Of a stretch of 36,792 nucleotides of DNA, positions 23,123 through 31,207 are shown piece after piece. Origin of the DNA: JADKIH01 sp031417555 (lineage in GTDB: Bacteria > Bacteroidota > Bacteroidia > AKYH767-A > 2013-40CM-41-45); the NCBI GenBank assembly GCA_031417555.1, contig JANOVV010000066.1:1-36792 (forward strand), in the 5' to 3' direction. The notes under the pieces were generated by a model. It saw nothing but the letters and a program-made list of their open reading frames with translations, was not told the origin of the DNA and did no database searches. A program made the position numbers and the translations under genes. The stretch's first letter is position 1. Each line of letters starts with the position of its first letter.

Positions 23123-25981
23123 TTACTTTTGCGTAGATTTAATCTGCACATAAATCATTTCAGTGGTTAGGTCTCCTATTTTGCGAATAATTCGACCTCT
23201 GCTATTTTGATACTCTTTTGGGTTATAAATGAAGCCATTTAACTGACACCATGCTTTCATTGCTTTGGTGAATCGGTTGCTCGACCATTTAAGATTGCTA
23301 TAATCAATAAAATTTTTAAACGCATCCTTCCTACTAACAAAATTGTCAAGATTATCACCTTCAGAGCTAAAGTATGTATCAGCCCATGAATTGAATGCAT
23401 CTCCCATATCTGAAATCAAAGTTCTTTTCATTACGTGTTCCAAAGGAGGATTCACTTTTCTTGGGCTCGACAAGTAAAACTTCAGACATTGAGACATGAA
23501 GTTGAAGAAATAGTTCCATTCCATTTCTGTGAAATCCTGGAATAAGTTTTTTCCAAAATCATCATTTACTTTTCGCTCCTGTTGGTAGGCGTTGTTTTTA
23601 TTATAATGGTAGTAATCACTAAACACAGTATGAAGCAACCTCCGCTCAGTACTAGGATCAGCATTTTTAACCGTGAAATTCGTTGTAAAGGCAGACTTTG
23701 CGGCGTCTTCAAATGGAATTACGGATTGCCTATTGTTTTTAGGATTCACACTAAGTTCACCAGTTATGGATGCAAAAAAGAAATCGAACTTTAAATTTTC
23801 ATTACAATCATCTATAAGAATGTAGTCAGTATGTTTTGTAACGTTTTCATATATGTGTGGATTATCAGTTAGTCTTGGATTACGGCCATCAAGTGTCACA
23901 TTCTTCATAAAATGTCGGAGGGCTTTGTAAGCAATCGACTTACCACTACCACCATGACTTTCACCTTGATCTGAAATTTTATAGTCCATAGCAAACACTG
24001 CCCATGCTTTTGCTGGATCTTTAAACCTGTGTAGTAGGTATCCGAAGCTGTATATCTTATTTACTAAATGTTGCTTCTGTTCACAAATTTCTTTTTCTGA
24101 TAAATTTTCACCCTCTATCGAGTATTGAAATTTTTCTTGATAATTTTTTATCTGTTCCTTGTTCCATTGCAATTCCAAAGGCAAATCTTCCAACTCTTTC
24201 CGCCAATAAATCCGACTTGTGTTAATTAAAAACTTAAAGAATAAACAAGAATTATCCAATATAGAAATGTCGTGTGATTTGTTTAATTCGTCGTATGTGA
24301 TGTTAAACATCAGATCAAGTTTCTCTACAAAATGCTGGATCACTTCATCTTCCCAGACGTATTTCCTGACATCTTCTGGCCGGTAAACTTTTATTTCGTC
24401 TGCATTTATACACCATGTGCGATTCTTGAAAAATAAATATTGATCCTTCCGTGAAAAATCTGAAAAATCAATTTCAAAATATGCAAGATTACTCATAGAA
24501 CTTTCGCTGAGTTGATTACTTCTAAAGAAAATATTCCGCAGATTAACGTCTGTATGTCTCGATTTAAGGAAATTATTGATAAAGTCCTTTACTATAATAG
24601 CATCAATTTCCTTTACTATATTTCCTTCAATCTTAATAAAAATGTATCCCTCTTTTTTATTATCCTGTTTATACCGGCCAAAACCATTACGATAAAGAAA
24701 ATTGTAGGATTGCACATTATTAATTTTATAATTGTAGCGAATAAATTCACCGTTCTTTTTGTACATAGGCACGCAATCCCAAAACTGATATGGTAGGGCA
24801 GTTTTTACTAGGTTTTCAAAATCTTTTTTAGTCCAGTATCGCAGATAATCCCTCAGATCTTTACATGGATTTAACCTGAAATCTTTTTTTTCAGCAAGCT
24901 CTTCAGGAAGCCATATAGTTTTAATCTCTAAAAATTGCATTGCCAACTCATGAGCCTGCCTGATGCCGGTTTTATCAATGTCTGGAAGATTATAAAAATT
25001 CTTACATAGTTTTGCAATATTCGTGAAATCACTCCAACTAAGTTTTGCGCTCTCACTGTTCAACCACACGACATTATAATGCATTGCAGCTACGTTTAAA
25101 GCGTCCCTTTCACCACTGCAAAGTATAATAGATTCAAGTTTTTCAACTTTCACTTCTCTTTCATCTTCACTTTCGGCATCCATATTTTCTGTTTCATTCT
25201 GCCTTTGATAATCATTAAACGCACTGACGCATTGCTTAGATCCAAAAATAAATTTCTCTTCTTTTTTCCCCACATACCTGAACCGGTATTGTTTTTCGGG
25301 ATTTTTAGGTTGGTAAATTTTTTTCCAGGTTCCATAGTCGAACATGAAAATCGGATATACATCCGTGCTTCTTGAAACGAGAGCCCTTCTATCCTTGATA
25401 TATGTAAATGACGTCAATGAAAAACAGTCATAATGAGTTAATATTTTACGAAGCTCCTGGTAAGGATCCTCTGGCATTTCTCCTTTGTTATTTCTCCGTG
25501 CATCGCTAATCACGGCTTCAATCACTTTGTCAGAAAATATCTCCTTTATTTCTGATTCCGAAAATTTTTCCTTTATTTGAAAATAATATTCACCTTCAGG
25601 TTCATTTTCAAATGCATCACGCATTTCGAAATCAGCTTTTGGTAGATTGAGTTTTATAGGATCGTCTGTGATATTAAACTTATCGGCAATTCTCTGAATT
25701 GCTTCCTTAAAATCAACATTATCTTCCATCATTTCAATTTGAATTCCGTTTCGCGCCTTCTGATCTCCTCCAAAGTCAGTTACTACCCAGTTCCCATCCT
25801 GCATTTTCTTTAGACTTGCACTAGGCGTTTTCTCATCACCCCTAATTTTAAACTTTGTTCCGGCTTTCTCTATTGCTTTAATCGCATCTGGATACTTCCA
25901 TAAAATTATATCAAGTCCTCCATTTGTGCATTCAAAAATTATTTTCCGGTCTATATATTTCATCTTTTCTATGTTTAACAT
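23123..25981 (-). CDS. Primase-helicase of a mobile element (TOPRIM plus SF3-type ATPase)
   Basis: A 952-residue replication protein. The N-terminus (about 1-110) resembles the DNA-binding part of phage and plasmid primases. A TOPRIM-like catalytic region follows, with Glu291 (LCSGERDAL) and Asp334/Asp336 (NLPDIDKTG), as in DnaG-type primases. The C-terminal part is a helicase ATPase with Walker A GGSGKS (677-682) and Walker B ILIDD (721-725), like the D5/P4-type helicases of satellite phages and conjugative transposons. It probably primes and unwinds the element's own DNA. It is downstream of an excisionase-type HTH gene in the same direction (35-bp gap). No integrase or capsid gene is in the window. 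Reading frame and motifs are intact. Confidence 0.88.
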   Translation of the reverse strand: MLNIEKMKYIDRKIIFECTNGGLDIILWKYPDAIKAIEKAGTKFKIRGDEKTPSASLKKMQDGNWVVTDFGGDQKARNGIQIEMMEDNVDFKEAIQRIADKFNITDDPIKLNLPKADFEMRDAFENEPEGEYYFQIKEKFSESEIKEIFSDKVIEAVISDARRNNKGEMPEDPYQELRKILTHYDCFSLTSFTYIKDRRALVSRSTDVYPIFMFDYGTWKKIYQPKNPEKQYRFRYVGKKEEKFIFGSKQCVSAFNDYQRQNETENMDAESEDEREVKVEKLESIILCSGERDALNVAAMHYNVVWLNSESAKLSWSDFTNIAKLCKNFYNLPDIDKTGIRQAHELAMQFLEIKTIWLPEELAEKKDFRLNPCKDLRDYLRYWTKKDFENLVKTALPYQFWDCVPMYKKNGEFIRYNYKINNVQSYNFLYRNGFGRYKQDNKKEGYIFIKIEGNIVKEIDAIIVKDFINNFLKSRHTDVNLRNIFFRSNQLSESSMSNLAYFEIDFSDFSRKDQYLFFKNRTWCINADEIKVYRPEDVRKYVWEDEVIQHFVEKLDLMFNITYDELNKSHDISILDNSCLFFKFLINTSRIYWRKELEDLPLELQWNKEQIKNYQEKFQYSIEGENLSEKEICEQKQHLVNKIYSFGYLLHRFKDPAKAWAVFAMDYKISDQGESHGGSGKSIAYKALRHFMKNVTLDGRNPRLTDNPHIYENVTKHTDYILIDDCNENLKFDFFFASITGELSVNPKNNRQSVIPFEDAAKSAFTTNFTVKNADPSTERRLLHTVFSDYYHYNKNNAYQQERKVNDDFGKNLFQDFTEMEWNYFFNFMSQCLKFYLSSPRKVNPPLEHVMKRTLISDMGDAFNSWADTYFSSEGDNLDNFVSRKDAFKNFIDYSNLKWSSNRFTKAMKAWCQLNGFIYNPKEYQNSRGRIIRKIGDLTTEMIYVQIKSTQK

Positions 25982-26016
25982 TAAATACTTGGTTCAACTT
26001 GATACTTAATTTAATT

Positions 26017-26298
26017 TTATATCCTGTTATACTTTTTCAAAGTTTTTAATGCTTCCAATATTTCGGAATGCTTAAAATAAATTCTGCTATTAATCTTATG
26101 AAATGGAATTTTGTTTTGACGCCTCCATTTATTCAAGGTCACAAGAGAAATTCGAAAGAACTTAGCTACCTCCTTTCGACTTAATAACTTCTCTTCTTCT
26201 GATTTTTGTGAAACATTTGAAAGTGCGTCGGCTATACTTTCGTTCAATATTTTTCTTAATTCATCTACATTCATTGTGACTAACAGTTGTTGATTCAT
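26017..26298 (-). CDS. Excisionase-type helix-turn-helix protein
   Basis: A 93-residue DNA-binding protein. Residues about 38-85 form the MerR-like HTH_17 fold used by excisionases and element regulators (LLSRKEVAKFFRISLVTLNK, then RRQNKIPFHKINSRIYFKHSEI). The N-terminal 35 residues are a helix with acidic and Ser residues. It lies 35 bp upstream of the primase-helicase gene in the same orientation, the usual order in Bacteroidota integrative elements. Paired palindromes in the upstream region (26361-26482) are candidate binding sites for it. The start at 26298 gives MNQQLLVTMNV; an internal Met at residue 9 is an alternative. Confidence 0.85.
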   Translation of the reverse strand: MNQQLLVTMNVDELRKILNESIADALSNVSQKSEEEKLLSRKEVAKFFRISLVTLNKWRRQNKIPFHKINSRIYFKHSEILEALKTLKKYNRI

Positions 26299-26360
26299 TG
26301 TTTTTATTTTTTATAGTTAACAATTATGAATCAAAGCTATTTACAAAAGCAAATATGACT

Positions 26361-26382
26361 TCTATGATTAAAAAGTCATAGA
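26361..26382. promoter_or_regulatory. Palindrome A upstream of the HTH gene
   Basis: TCTATGA, 8 bases, TCATAGA. With palindrome B it shares 18 of 20 central positions when B is read in reverse. A further half-site-like TATGACTT precedes it. It lies 62 bp upstream of the HTH start codon. Confidence 0.65.
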
Positions 26383-26460
26383 ACACAAAGTGCTTACCCA
26401 GACTTTAATTAATTAATCTTCAAAGCAATAGTTTTCAAAAAATATTTATAAAATTTAGCA

Positions 26461-26482
26461 TCTATGACTTTGAAATCATAGA
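26461..26482. promoter_or_regulatory. Palindrome B upstream of the HTH gene
   Basis: TCTATGA, 8 bases, TCATAGA, in inverted orientation relative to palindrome A and starting exactly 100 bp from it. The pair fits looping or cooperative binding by a dimeric regulator. Confidence 0.65.
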
Positions 26483-26764
26483 GTAAAAGTTTGAATCTAA
26501 AGCCACTTTAAGTGGCGCGAGGAGCTGTGTTTGAACGATACGATAATATTGCCTTTTACGTTCTATATGAATCCTGACAACATCACTAATGAAAACGGTG
26601 AAAAAAATTTATTTGCGAAAATGTTGTTCGTGAAAACGATTCGATTGTAATTGGTTGTTAATATTTGATGATTAAAATTTCTAATGATTCAATTAAAAGG
26701 TCGCATATCTGGATTAAAATTTCCAAAAGTAATTTCATACAGATTTATTAGATCACAAGAATAA

Positions 26765-27955
26765 CTAACTATTAAGCTTTTTCTTCAAATCTAAAATAAT
26801 AAGATATTCAGGGTAGCTCTCTGGCATATGATTGAAAACACTTCTCAAAGTAGATGGTAAAAGATTATTGCAATTATTAAAATTTTCAGTTATAAGCTTC
26901 CTGAAAACTCCTTGTTTATATTTAGTTTTAAAATATTTTTTATGAATAAGGTTAAAAAAATAAATTAAAATTCCCTGGTCCGTTCTTGCATCAATTTTCT
27001 TTTTTTCTATTTTTGGACCAAAGCCTATAAAATTTGCTTGCAATAAATCTTGCAATTCAGTCTCAGTTAATATTAGTCCTCCTAACTCCTTTTCATGAGT
27101 TAACTTTAAAAAATCTTTTCGAATTGAATTAGTATCTACATCAATGCCACAATCAATACGATCATCATTTTCAATGGCTTTTGAAAAATTATTATTTCTT
27201 GATAATAAAGCTTCTTTTCTTTGTTTAAGAATAGATAAAACCTGAACTAAAAAATTTTGAGACGATTCTTTTGAAAAGTAAAATTCACAAAAATATTTTG
27301 GTTTTCCTTTTATATCTATATTATCAAGCTTACGTACATCTCTTGACATAATTAAACCATGATCATGACGATGAAAGAAACGAGAATTCAATCCATAACT
27401 TAAAATTGAAGTTACCTCAATAGATTTTAATACATGTTCATATTTATCTAGTATTGTATCATTTAATGTTATCTCTGATTCTAAAGTTTTATCATGATTA
27501 AGATAGAATTGAATAAAATCATCTGGTGACCTTTTAATTCTATTTAAGATAGTTATAATAAAAATTTGATGTGGTGAAGATAAATGAGGAGGATTATATT
27601 GATATATATCATTGTTTAAAAATATATCTTCCATCCTGAAATTTTCGAATTCAAATTCCACGATAAATTTTTGACTTGCTCCTCTTTTTTCATATAGGGA
27701 ATAAGAATCCTTCTGAATTGTCGGTTGTTCTAAGTTTATTTTTCCATCAAGTACTTCATGTATCCAGAAATACAACTCTTCAAAATAGAATTCATTTGGA
27801 ACTACTAACAAGTCACTAAAAGTTTGATCAAACAATTCATAATTTAATTCCGTATCGAGATTTGGAAATAATTGGGTATTAAATTTTATCCCAAACGAAT
27901 CATTAAAAGTTGGTAATTCTACTCTTTTTTGAATTGATTTTTTTCTCGTTGCCAT
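26765..27955 (-). CDS. Unknown 396-residue protein, likely accessory cargo
   Basis: A soluble protein with a basic start (MATRKKSIQKR), no signal peptide or membrane segment, and a high content of Phe, Leu, Asp and Lys. The middle (about 95-330) seems mixed alpha/beta; the C-terminus ends in Lys/Leu repeats. No motif of a known family was recognised. It lies between the replication module and tRNA-Glu, the place where integrative elements keep cargo such as defence genes. Its codon and base composition is as AT-rich as the neighbouring module. Function is unknown. Confidence 0.72.
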   Translation of the reverse strand: MATRKKSIQKRVELPTFNDSFGIKFNTQLFPNLDTELNYELFDQTFSDLLVVPNEFYFEELYFWIHEVLDGKINLEQPTIQKDSYSLYEKRGASQKFIVEFEFENFRMEDIFLNNDIYQYNPPHLSSPHQIFIITILNRIKRSPDDFIQFYLNHDKTLESEITLNDTILDKYEHVLKSIEVTSILSYGLNSRFFHRHDHGLIMSRDVRKLDNIDIKGKPKYFCEFYFSKESSQNFLVQVLSILKQRKEALLSRNNNFSKAIENDDRIDCGIDVDTNSIRKDFLKLTHEKELGGLILTETELQDLLQANFIGFGPKIEKKKIDARTDQGILIYFFNLIHKKYFKTKYKQGVFRKLITENFNNCNNLLPSTLRSVFNHMPESYPEYLIILDLKKKLNS

Positions 27956-28072
27956 GTTTCAAATTGAAAAAAAATTGGTTTAGGTTTCTTATTAATAACT
28001 TTCTAAAAAAAGTTAAGGAATATTTATTCATCTTCAACAAATCTGTATCCAATTTTGTATCCATTTAGAAAC

Positions 28073-28106
28073 AAAAAATCCCGAAAATATTGATTTTCAG
28101 GATTTT
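28073..28106 (-). terminator. Terminator of the tRNA-Glu transcript
   Basis: On the minus strand an AAATCC...GGATTT stem extended by a GAAAA/TTTTC part is followed by TTTTTTG. It lies 15 bases after the 3' end of tRNA-Glu. Confidence 0.7.
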
Positions 28107-28120
28107 AATTGTTTACTAAG

Positions 28121-28192
28121 TAGCCCGTGCGGGAATCGAACCCGCGTTTCCTCCGTGAAAGGGAGATGTCCTAACCCCTAGACGAACGGGCC
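28121..28192 (-). tRNA. tRNA-Glu (anticodon UUC)
   Basis: The 72-nt minus-strand gene has a full cloverleaf: acceptor GGCCCGT/ACGGGCT, anticodon loop CTTTCAC (UUC), and T arm GCGGG/CCCGC with loop TTCGATT. No CCA is encoded. The 5' part and its promoter are duplicated exactly at 28661-28738 (minus strand), where a second, broken copy lies. Confidence 0.97.
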
Positions 28193-28215
28193 TTAATTTA
28201 AGGAGCGCAAAGGTA
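28138..28215. repeat. 78-bp direct repeat, copy 1 (tRNA-Glu 5' part and promoter)
   Basis: Identical to 28661-28738 over 78 bases. It covers most of tRNA-Glu except the T-loop and 3' acceptor side, the 15-base leader and the TACCTTTG -7 box. A GIY-YIG gene lies between the copies. Confidence 0.95.
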
Positions 28216-28237
28216 ATTTATTTTTCAAAATGAGCAA
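28208..28237 (-). promoter_or_regulatory. tRNA-Glu promoter
   Basis: On the minus strand TTG (complement of 28235-28237), 19 bases, TACCTTTG (complement of 28208-28215) is a consensus Bacteroidota promoter. The tRNA begins 15 bases after the -7 box. The -33 part lies outside the 78-bp repeat. Confidence 0.8.
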
Positions 28238-28248
28238 TTTTCATGGAA

Positions 28249-28512
28249 CTAATCCTGGTTTTTTGAATTCACTATCTTATCGATGAATCTTCTGCCTGCT
28301 CCACTCTTAAAATATTTCTCCCGCTTACGAGCATTTTCCGTTCCTAAAACCTCTTCCTTATAAACTAATTTCCATGGCATTAAAGTGGACGTAAATTTCG
28401 ATTTACCAGTGTTATGTTCTGATAGTCTTTTCTCAAAATCCCGGGTCATTCCGGAATACCTTTTTCCATTTTTCTCACTCTCCAAAATATAAACAACCCA
28501 CAAATCGCCCAT
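28249..28512 (-). CDS. GIY-YIG nuclease-domain protein
   Basis: An 87-residue single-domain GIY-YIG protein of the small UPF0213/YhbQ-like type. The family core is VVYILESEKNGKRYSGMTRD (GIY as VYI, YIG as YSG) followed by Arg in DFEKRLSEHN and conserved Glu in REKYFKSGAGRRFI. These residues normally make a metal-dependent nuclease site. Genes of this type are frequent in Bacteroidota, often by tRNA or rRNA genes; their role is uncertain (repair, or selfish homing-like behaviour). Here it lies exactly between an intact tRNA-Glu and a broken tRNA-Glu copy, suggesting that it moved or was duplicated with the tRNA. Confidence 0.9.
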   Translation of the reverse strand: MGDLWVVYILESEKNGKRYSGMTRDFEKRLSEHNTGKSKFTSTLMPWKLVYKEEVLGTENARKREKYFKSGAGRRFIDKIVNSKNQD

Positions 28513-28588
28513 GTGCTAAAAACATTTAGGATAATTTCGGATTGAAGTAAGATCCAAACATAAATAAACAGGAAATATTTTCTAGTTA

Positions 28589-28715
28589 GTGCGGGAATCC
28601 CCGCCCGACCGCCAAGGGTCGTGCAAATTTTAAAGCTGTTATATCGGTCAGGCGGGCGGGGAACCCGCGTTTCCTCCGTGAAAGGGAGATGTCCTAACCC
28701 CTAGACGAACGGGCC
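28589..28715 (-). pseudogene. Broken second tRNA-Glu copy with palindromic insertion in the T-loop
   Basis: From 28715 down to 28661 the minus strand is identical to tRNA-Glu up to GGGTTC of the T arm. Then 61 bases of GC-rich palindrome intervene (28600-28660), after which GATTCCCGCAC of the T arm resumes (28589-28599). The last acceptor bases differ (AC then TAAC rather than GGGCTAC). It cannot give a normal tRNA. Confidence 0.85.
28600..28660. repeat. GC-rich palindromic insertion (REP-like)
   Basis: 61 bp with arms CCCGCCCGACCG and CGGTCAGGCGGGCGGG (a 3-base bulge) around an AT-rich centre, strikingly GC-rich for this genome. It splits the T-loop of the second tRNA-Glu copy. It resembles a mobile REP/BIME-type palindrome. 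Confidence 0.75.
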
Positions 28716-28738
28716 TTAATTTAAGGAGCGCAAAGGTA
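28661..28738. repeat. 78-bp direct repeat, copy 2
   Basis: Identical to 28138-28215, offset by 523 bp. It also has a -33-like TTTG 18 bases upstream of its TACCTTTG box, so the broken copy may be transcribed. Confidence 0.95.
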
Positions 28739-28936
28739 GCTTTATTTAAAAAATTACAAAGAAAAAGAGATGGATATCTTAAAATTGTATCAAGTATCAT
28801 GAATTATTAGCCAAGAATTGTGATTTATACTAGATTCTGAATGCCTATTTTTTAAAATATAATACTGAATTTGATTAAAAAAATTTCTGGAAATTTCAAA
28901 AATTGCTTATTATAAACTACTTACAGGTGTTTTAAC

Positions 28937-29623
28937 TTATCCTTCAATACTACCACCTTCTAATTGAAAACCTAATCGTTTACCTGTGGCAATCCTTGAT
29001 TGCAAATTGGCTTCCAATATTTCTCTTACCGAAATCTCAGAAATACCTTCAAAAGGTGGGGTAAATGGATCAAAGTCTAAAGCATATAAAATGGCTGATT
29101 CTATTATCTTTTGCAAATTCTCTTTATCAAGTTCATTAGCAGAAAAATCATTATACAAATTGCCTAACTGCTTTCCACCCTCCACAAAATAATGATTTTC
29201 CTTATTGATGAAGATCCTGGCTATTAAATAACCTACATCATTAATTCGATTTAACCGGAAGCTGTCAGACAAAAAATTATAAATGAAAATCTTCCCACAG
29301 AATGCACGCTGTGTATCTTGCTGAATATATTTAGTTCTCCAGATTTCATTTGAATTATCAAAAGTGAAAACGTTTGTATGCATTACAAATAATAGCGTTT
29401 CATCTGCCAGAGTAAATTCTGCTTCATAATCGCTGGTATCCTTATAATTAGCGATAATATCTTTTTTGATATTTTTTACAGATGATTTAAGGTCAACAGC
29501 AATTGCCGAAAGGTTTTTTTTCAATTCTCCAAAGACAACTTTCGTTTTATTAAATACTTCTTCTTTGAGCAGAACTTTTTCCTGCAAAAGTTTTAGTATT
29601 TTTTCATTTGAATATTCCGGCAT
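28937..29623 (-). CDS. Conserved-type protein of unknown function upstream-coupled to proS
   Basis: A 228-residue soluble protein without signal peptide. The N-terminal 60 residues are a charged helix or coiled coil (LLQEKVLLKEEVFNKTKVVF); the remainder is alpha/beta with many aromatic residues (TNVFTFDNSNEIWRTKYI). The C-terminus ends in Gly/Ser/Glu. No family was recognised. It starts 9 bp after the proS stop codon on the same strand, so it is probably translated from the proS transcript. Confidence 0.78.
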   Translation of the reverse strand: MPEYSNEKILKLLQEKVLLKEEVFNKTKVVFGELKKNLSAIAVDLKSSVKNIKKDIIANYKDTSDYEAEFTLADETLLFVMHTNVFTFDNSNEIWRTKYIQQDTQRAFCGKIFIYNFLSDSFRLNRINDVGYLIARIFINKENHYFVEGGKQLGNLYNDFSANELDKENLQKIIESAILYALDFDPFTPPFEGISEISVREILEANLQSRIATGKRLGFQLEGGSIEG

Positions 29624-29632
29624 CGAAGTAGC

Positions 29633-31102
29633 TTAATAAGATTTCGCAAAAACTACCCTTTGTGTCGAAGGTTTTCCGGTTAAAATACACTTCCCGGCTT
29701 CTAATTTATTATTAAGTGGAATACAACGAATAGTTGCTTTGGTTTCATCTTTAATTTTCAACTCTGTTTCAGAGGTTCCATCCCAATGTGCGTATATAAA
29801 ACCACCCGATTCAATCAGTTTTTTAAATTCATCGTAACTGTCTGCAGAATACGTATGAGTTTCCCGAAAATTAAGTGCTTTTCTGTAAATATTATCCTGA
29901 ATCTGATCAAGTAAATGTTCAATCTTAAGATGAATATCTGTAATCTGCATCACGGATTTTTCCTTGGTATCTCTTCTGGCAACTTCAACTGTGCCATTTT
30001 CAATATCACGTGGACCAATAGCTATTCTTATAGGGACTCCTTTCAATTCATATTCTGAAAATTTCCAACCGGGTTTAAATGTGTCTCTGTCATCATATTT
30101 TACAGAAATATTTTTCGCTTTTAAGTCAGACATAATTTTATTGGCAACATCTGAAATACTTTTTAATTGTTCATCGTTCTTAAAGATAGGAACAATTACA
30201 ACCTGCAAGGGGGCAAGTTTAGGCGGCAATACAAGACCATCATCATCACTATGAGCCATAATAAGAGCCCCCATCAATCGTGTTGAAACACCCCACGATG
30301 TAGCCCAAACAAAATCCTGCTTCCCATCTTTGCCTGTAAATTTCACATCAAAAGCTTTGGCAAAATTCTGACCCAGAAAGTGAGAGGTGCCTGCTTGCAA
30401 AGCTTTCCCATCTTGCATCATGGCTTCAATACAATAGGTTTCGAGTGCACCTGCAAATCGTTCGTTTTCTGTTTTCAAACCTTTTAAAACCGGAATAGCC
30501 AAAAAGTTTTCTGCAAAGGTGGCGTATACTTCAAGCATTTTATTTGTCTCTTCCTTGGCTTCTTCTGCAGTAGCGTGCGCTGTATGGCCTTCCTGCCACA
30601 GAAATTCAGTCGTTCTGAGAAAAAGACGTGTACGCATTTCCCATCGAACAACGTTTGCCCATTGATTTATAAGTAATGGCAGATCGCGATAAGATTGAAT
30701 CCACCCTCTATATGTATTCCAAATAATTGTTTCTGAGGTTGGTCTTATTATTAATTCTTCATCAAGTTTTGCATCAGGATCAACAATGATATTACCATCC
30801 GTGTCGTTTTTAAGCCTATAATGTGTTACGACTGCACATTCCTTCGCAAAGCCTTCAACATGAGATGCTTCTTTGGTAAAAAAAGATTTTGGAATGAATA
30901 AAGGAAAATATGCATTTACATGCCCGGTATCTTTAAACATTTTATCAAGAATGGATTGAATTTTCTCCCAAATTGCGTAACCATATGGTTTAATAACCAT
31001 GCAACCTCGAACAGCTGAATTTTCAGCTAAATCAGCTTTTACGACTAGGTCTTGGTACCATTGGGAATAGTTATCGGCTCGTGTAGGTAAATCTTTACTC
31101 AT
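29633..31102 (-). CDS. proS: Prolyl-tRNA synthetase (eukaryote/archaea-like, short form)
   Basis: A 489-residue class II aminoacyl-tRNA synthetase that charges tRNA-Pro with proline in the cytoplasm. Catalytic-domain signatures include RPTSETIIWNTYRGWIQSYR (motif 2 region), the motif LINQWANVVRWEMRTR and FLWQEGHTAH. The anticodon-binding domain begins near residue 285 (LAPLQVVIVPIF), and a C-terminal zinc-binding-like domain follows, as in the archaeal/eukaryotic type. The bacterial insertion domain of about 180 residues is absent. The ATG at 31102 (MSKDLPTRADNYSQWYQDLV) is the family start; an in-frame Met at 31141 would add an unconserved segment lying in the leader. A TACTTTTG -7 box sits at 31139-31146. 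Confidence 0.97.
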   Translation of the reverse strand: MSKDLPTRADNYSQWYQDLVVKADLAENSAVRGCMVIKPYGYAIWEKIQSILDKMFKDTGHVNAYFPLFIPKSFFTKEASHVEGFAKECAVVTHYRLKNDTDGNIIVDPDAKLDEELIIRPTSETIIWNTYRGWIQSYRDLPLLINQWANVVRWEMRTRLFLRTTEFLWQEGHTAHATAEEAKEETNKMLEVYATFAENFLAIPVLKGLKTENERFAGALETYCIEAMMQDGKALQAGTSHFLGQNFAKAFDVKFTGKDGKQDFVWATSWGVSTRLMGALIMAHSDDDGLVLPPKLAPLQVVIVPIFKNDEQLKSISDVANKIMSDLKAKNISVKYDDRDTFKPGWKFSEYELKGVPIRIAIGPRDIENGTVEVARRDTKEKSVMQITDIHLKIEHLLDQIQDNIYRKALNFRETHTYSADSYDEFKKLIESGGFIYAHWDGTSETELKIKDETKATIRCIPLNNKLEAGKCILTGKPSTQRVVFAKSY

Positions 31103-31138
31103 AGGAATAGTGGTACGGTGTTTGCAAAAAGTGTGAAA

Positions 31139-31146
31139 CAAAAGTA
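31139..31146 (-). promoter_or_regulatory. -7 box of the proS promoter
   Basis: TACTTTTG on the minus strand fits TAnnTTTG, 37 bases before the chosen proS start. A clear -33 TTG at the usual 19-base distance was not found. Confidence 0.5.
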
Positions 31147-31207
31147 AAAATAAATACCCTTATCCGTTTGTCAATCAAATTTTCATTAAAAGTAAAAAGA
31201 TAAAAAG

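Larger units (their letters stand above)
26299..26764. other. Regulatory-type intergenic region with palindromes
   Basis: No gene is seen in this 466-bp stretch upstream of the HTH gene. It contains two related 22-bp palindromes (separate entries) and the perfect palindrome GCCACTTTAAGTGGC at 26502-26516. Several plus-strand frames are too short to support. Confidence 0.6.

Noticed and set aside
23123..28192. Complete integrative element or prophage
   Set aside because: No integrase, relaxase, capsid or second attachment site is visible in the window, so only a replication module is supported.
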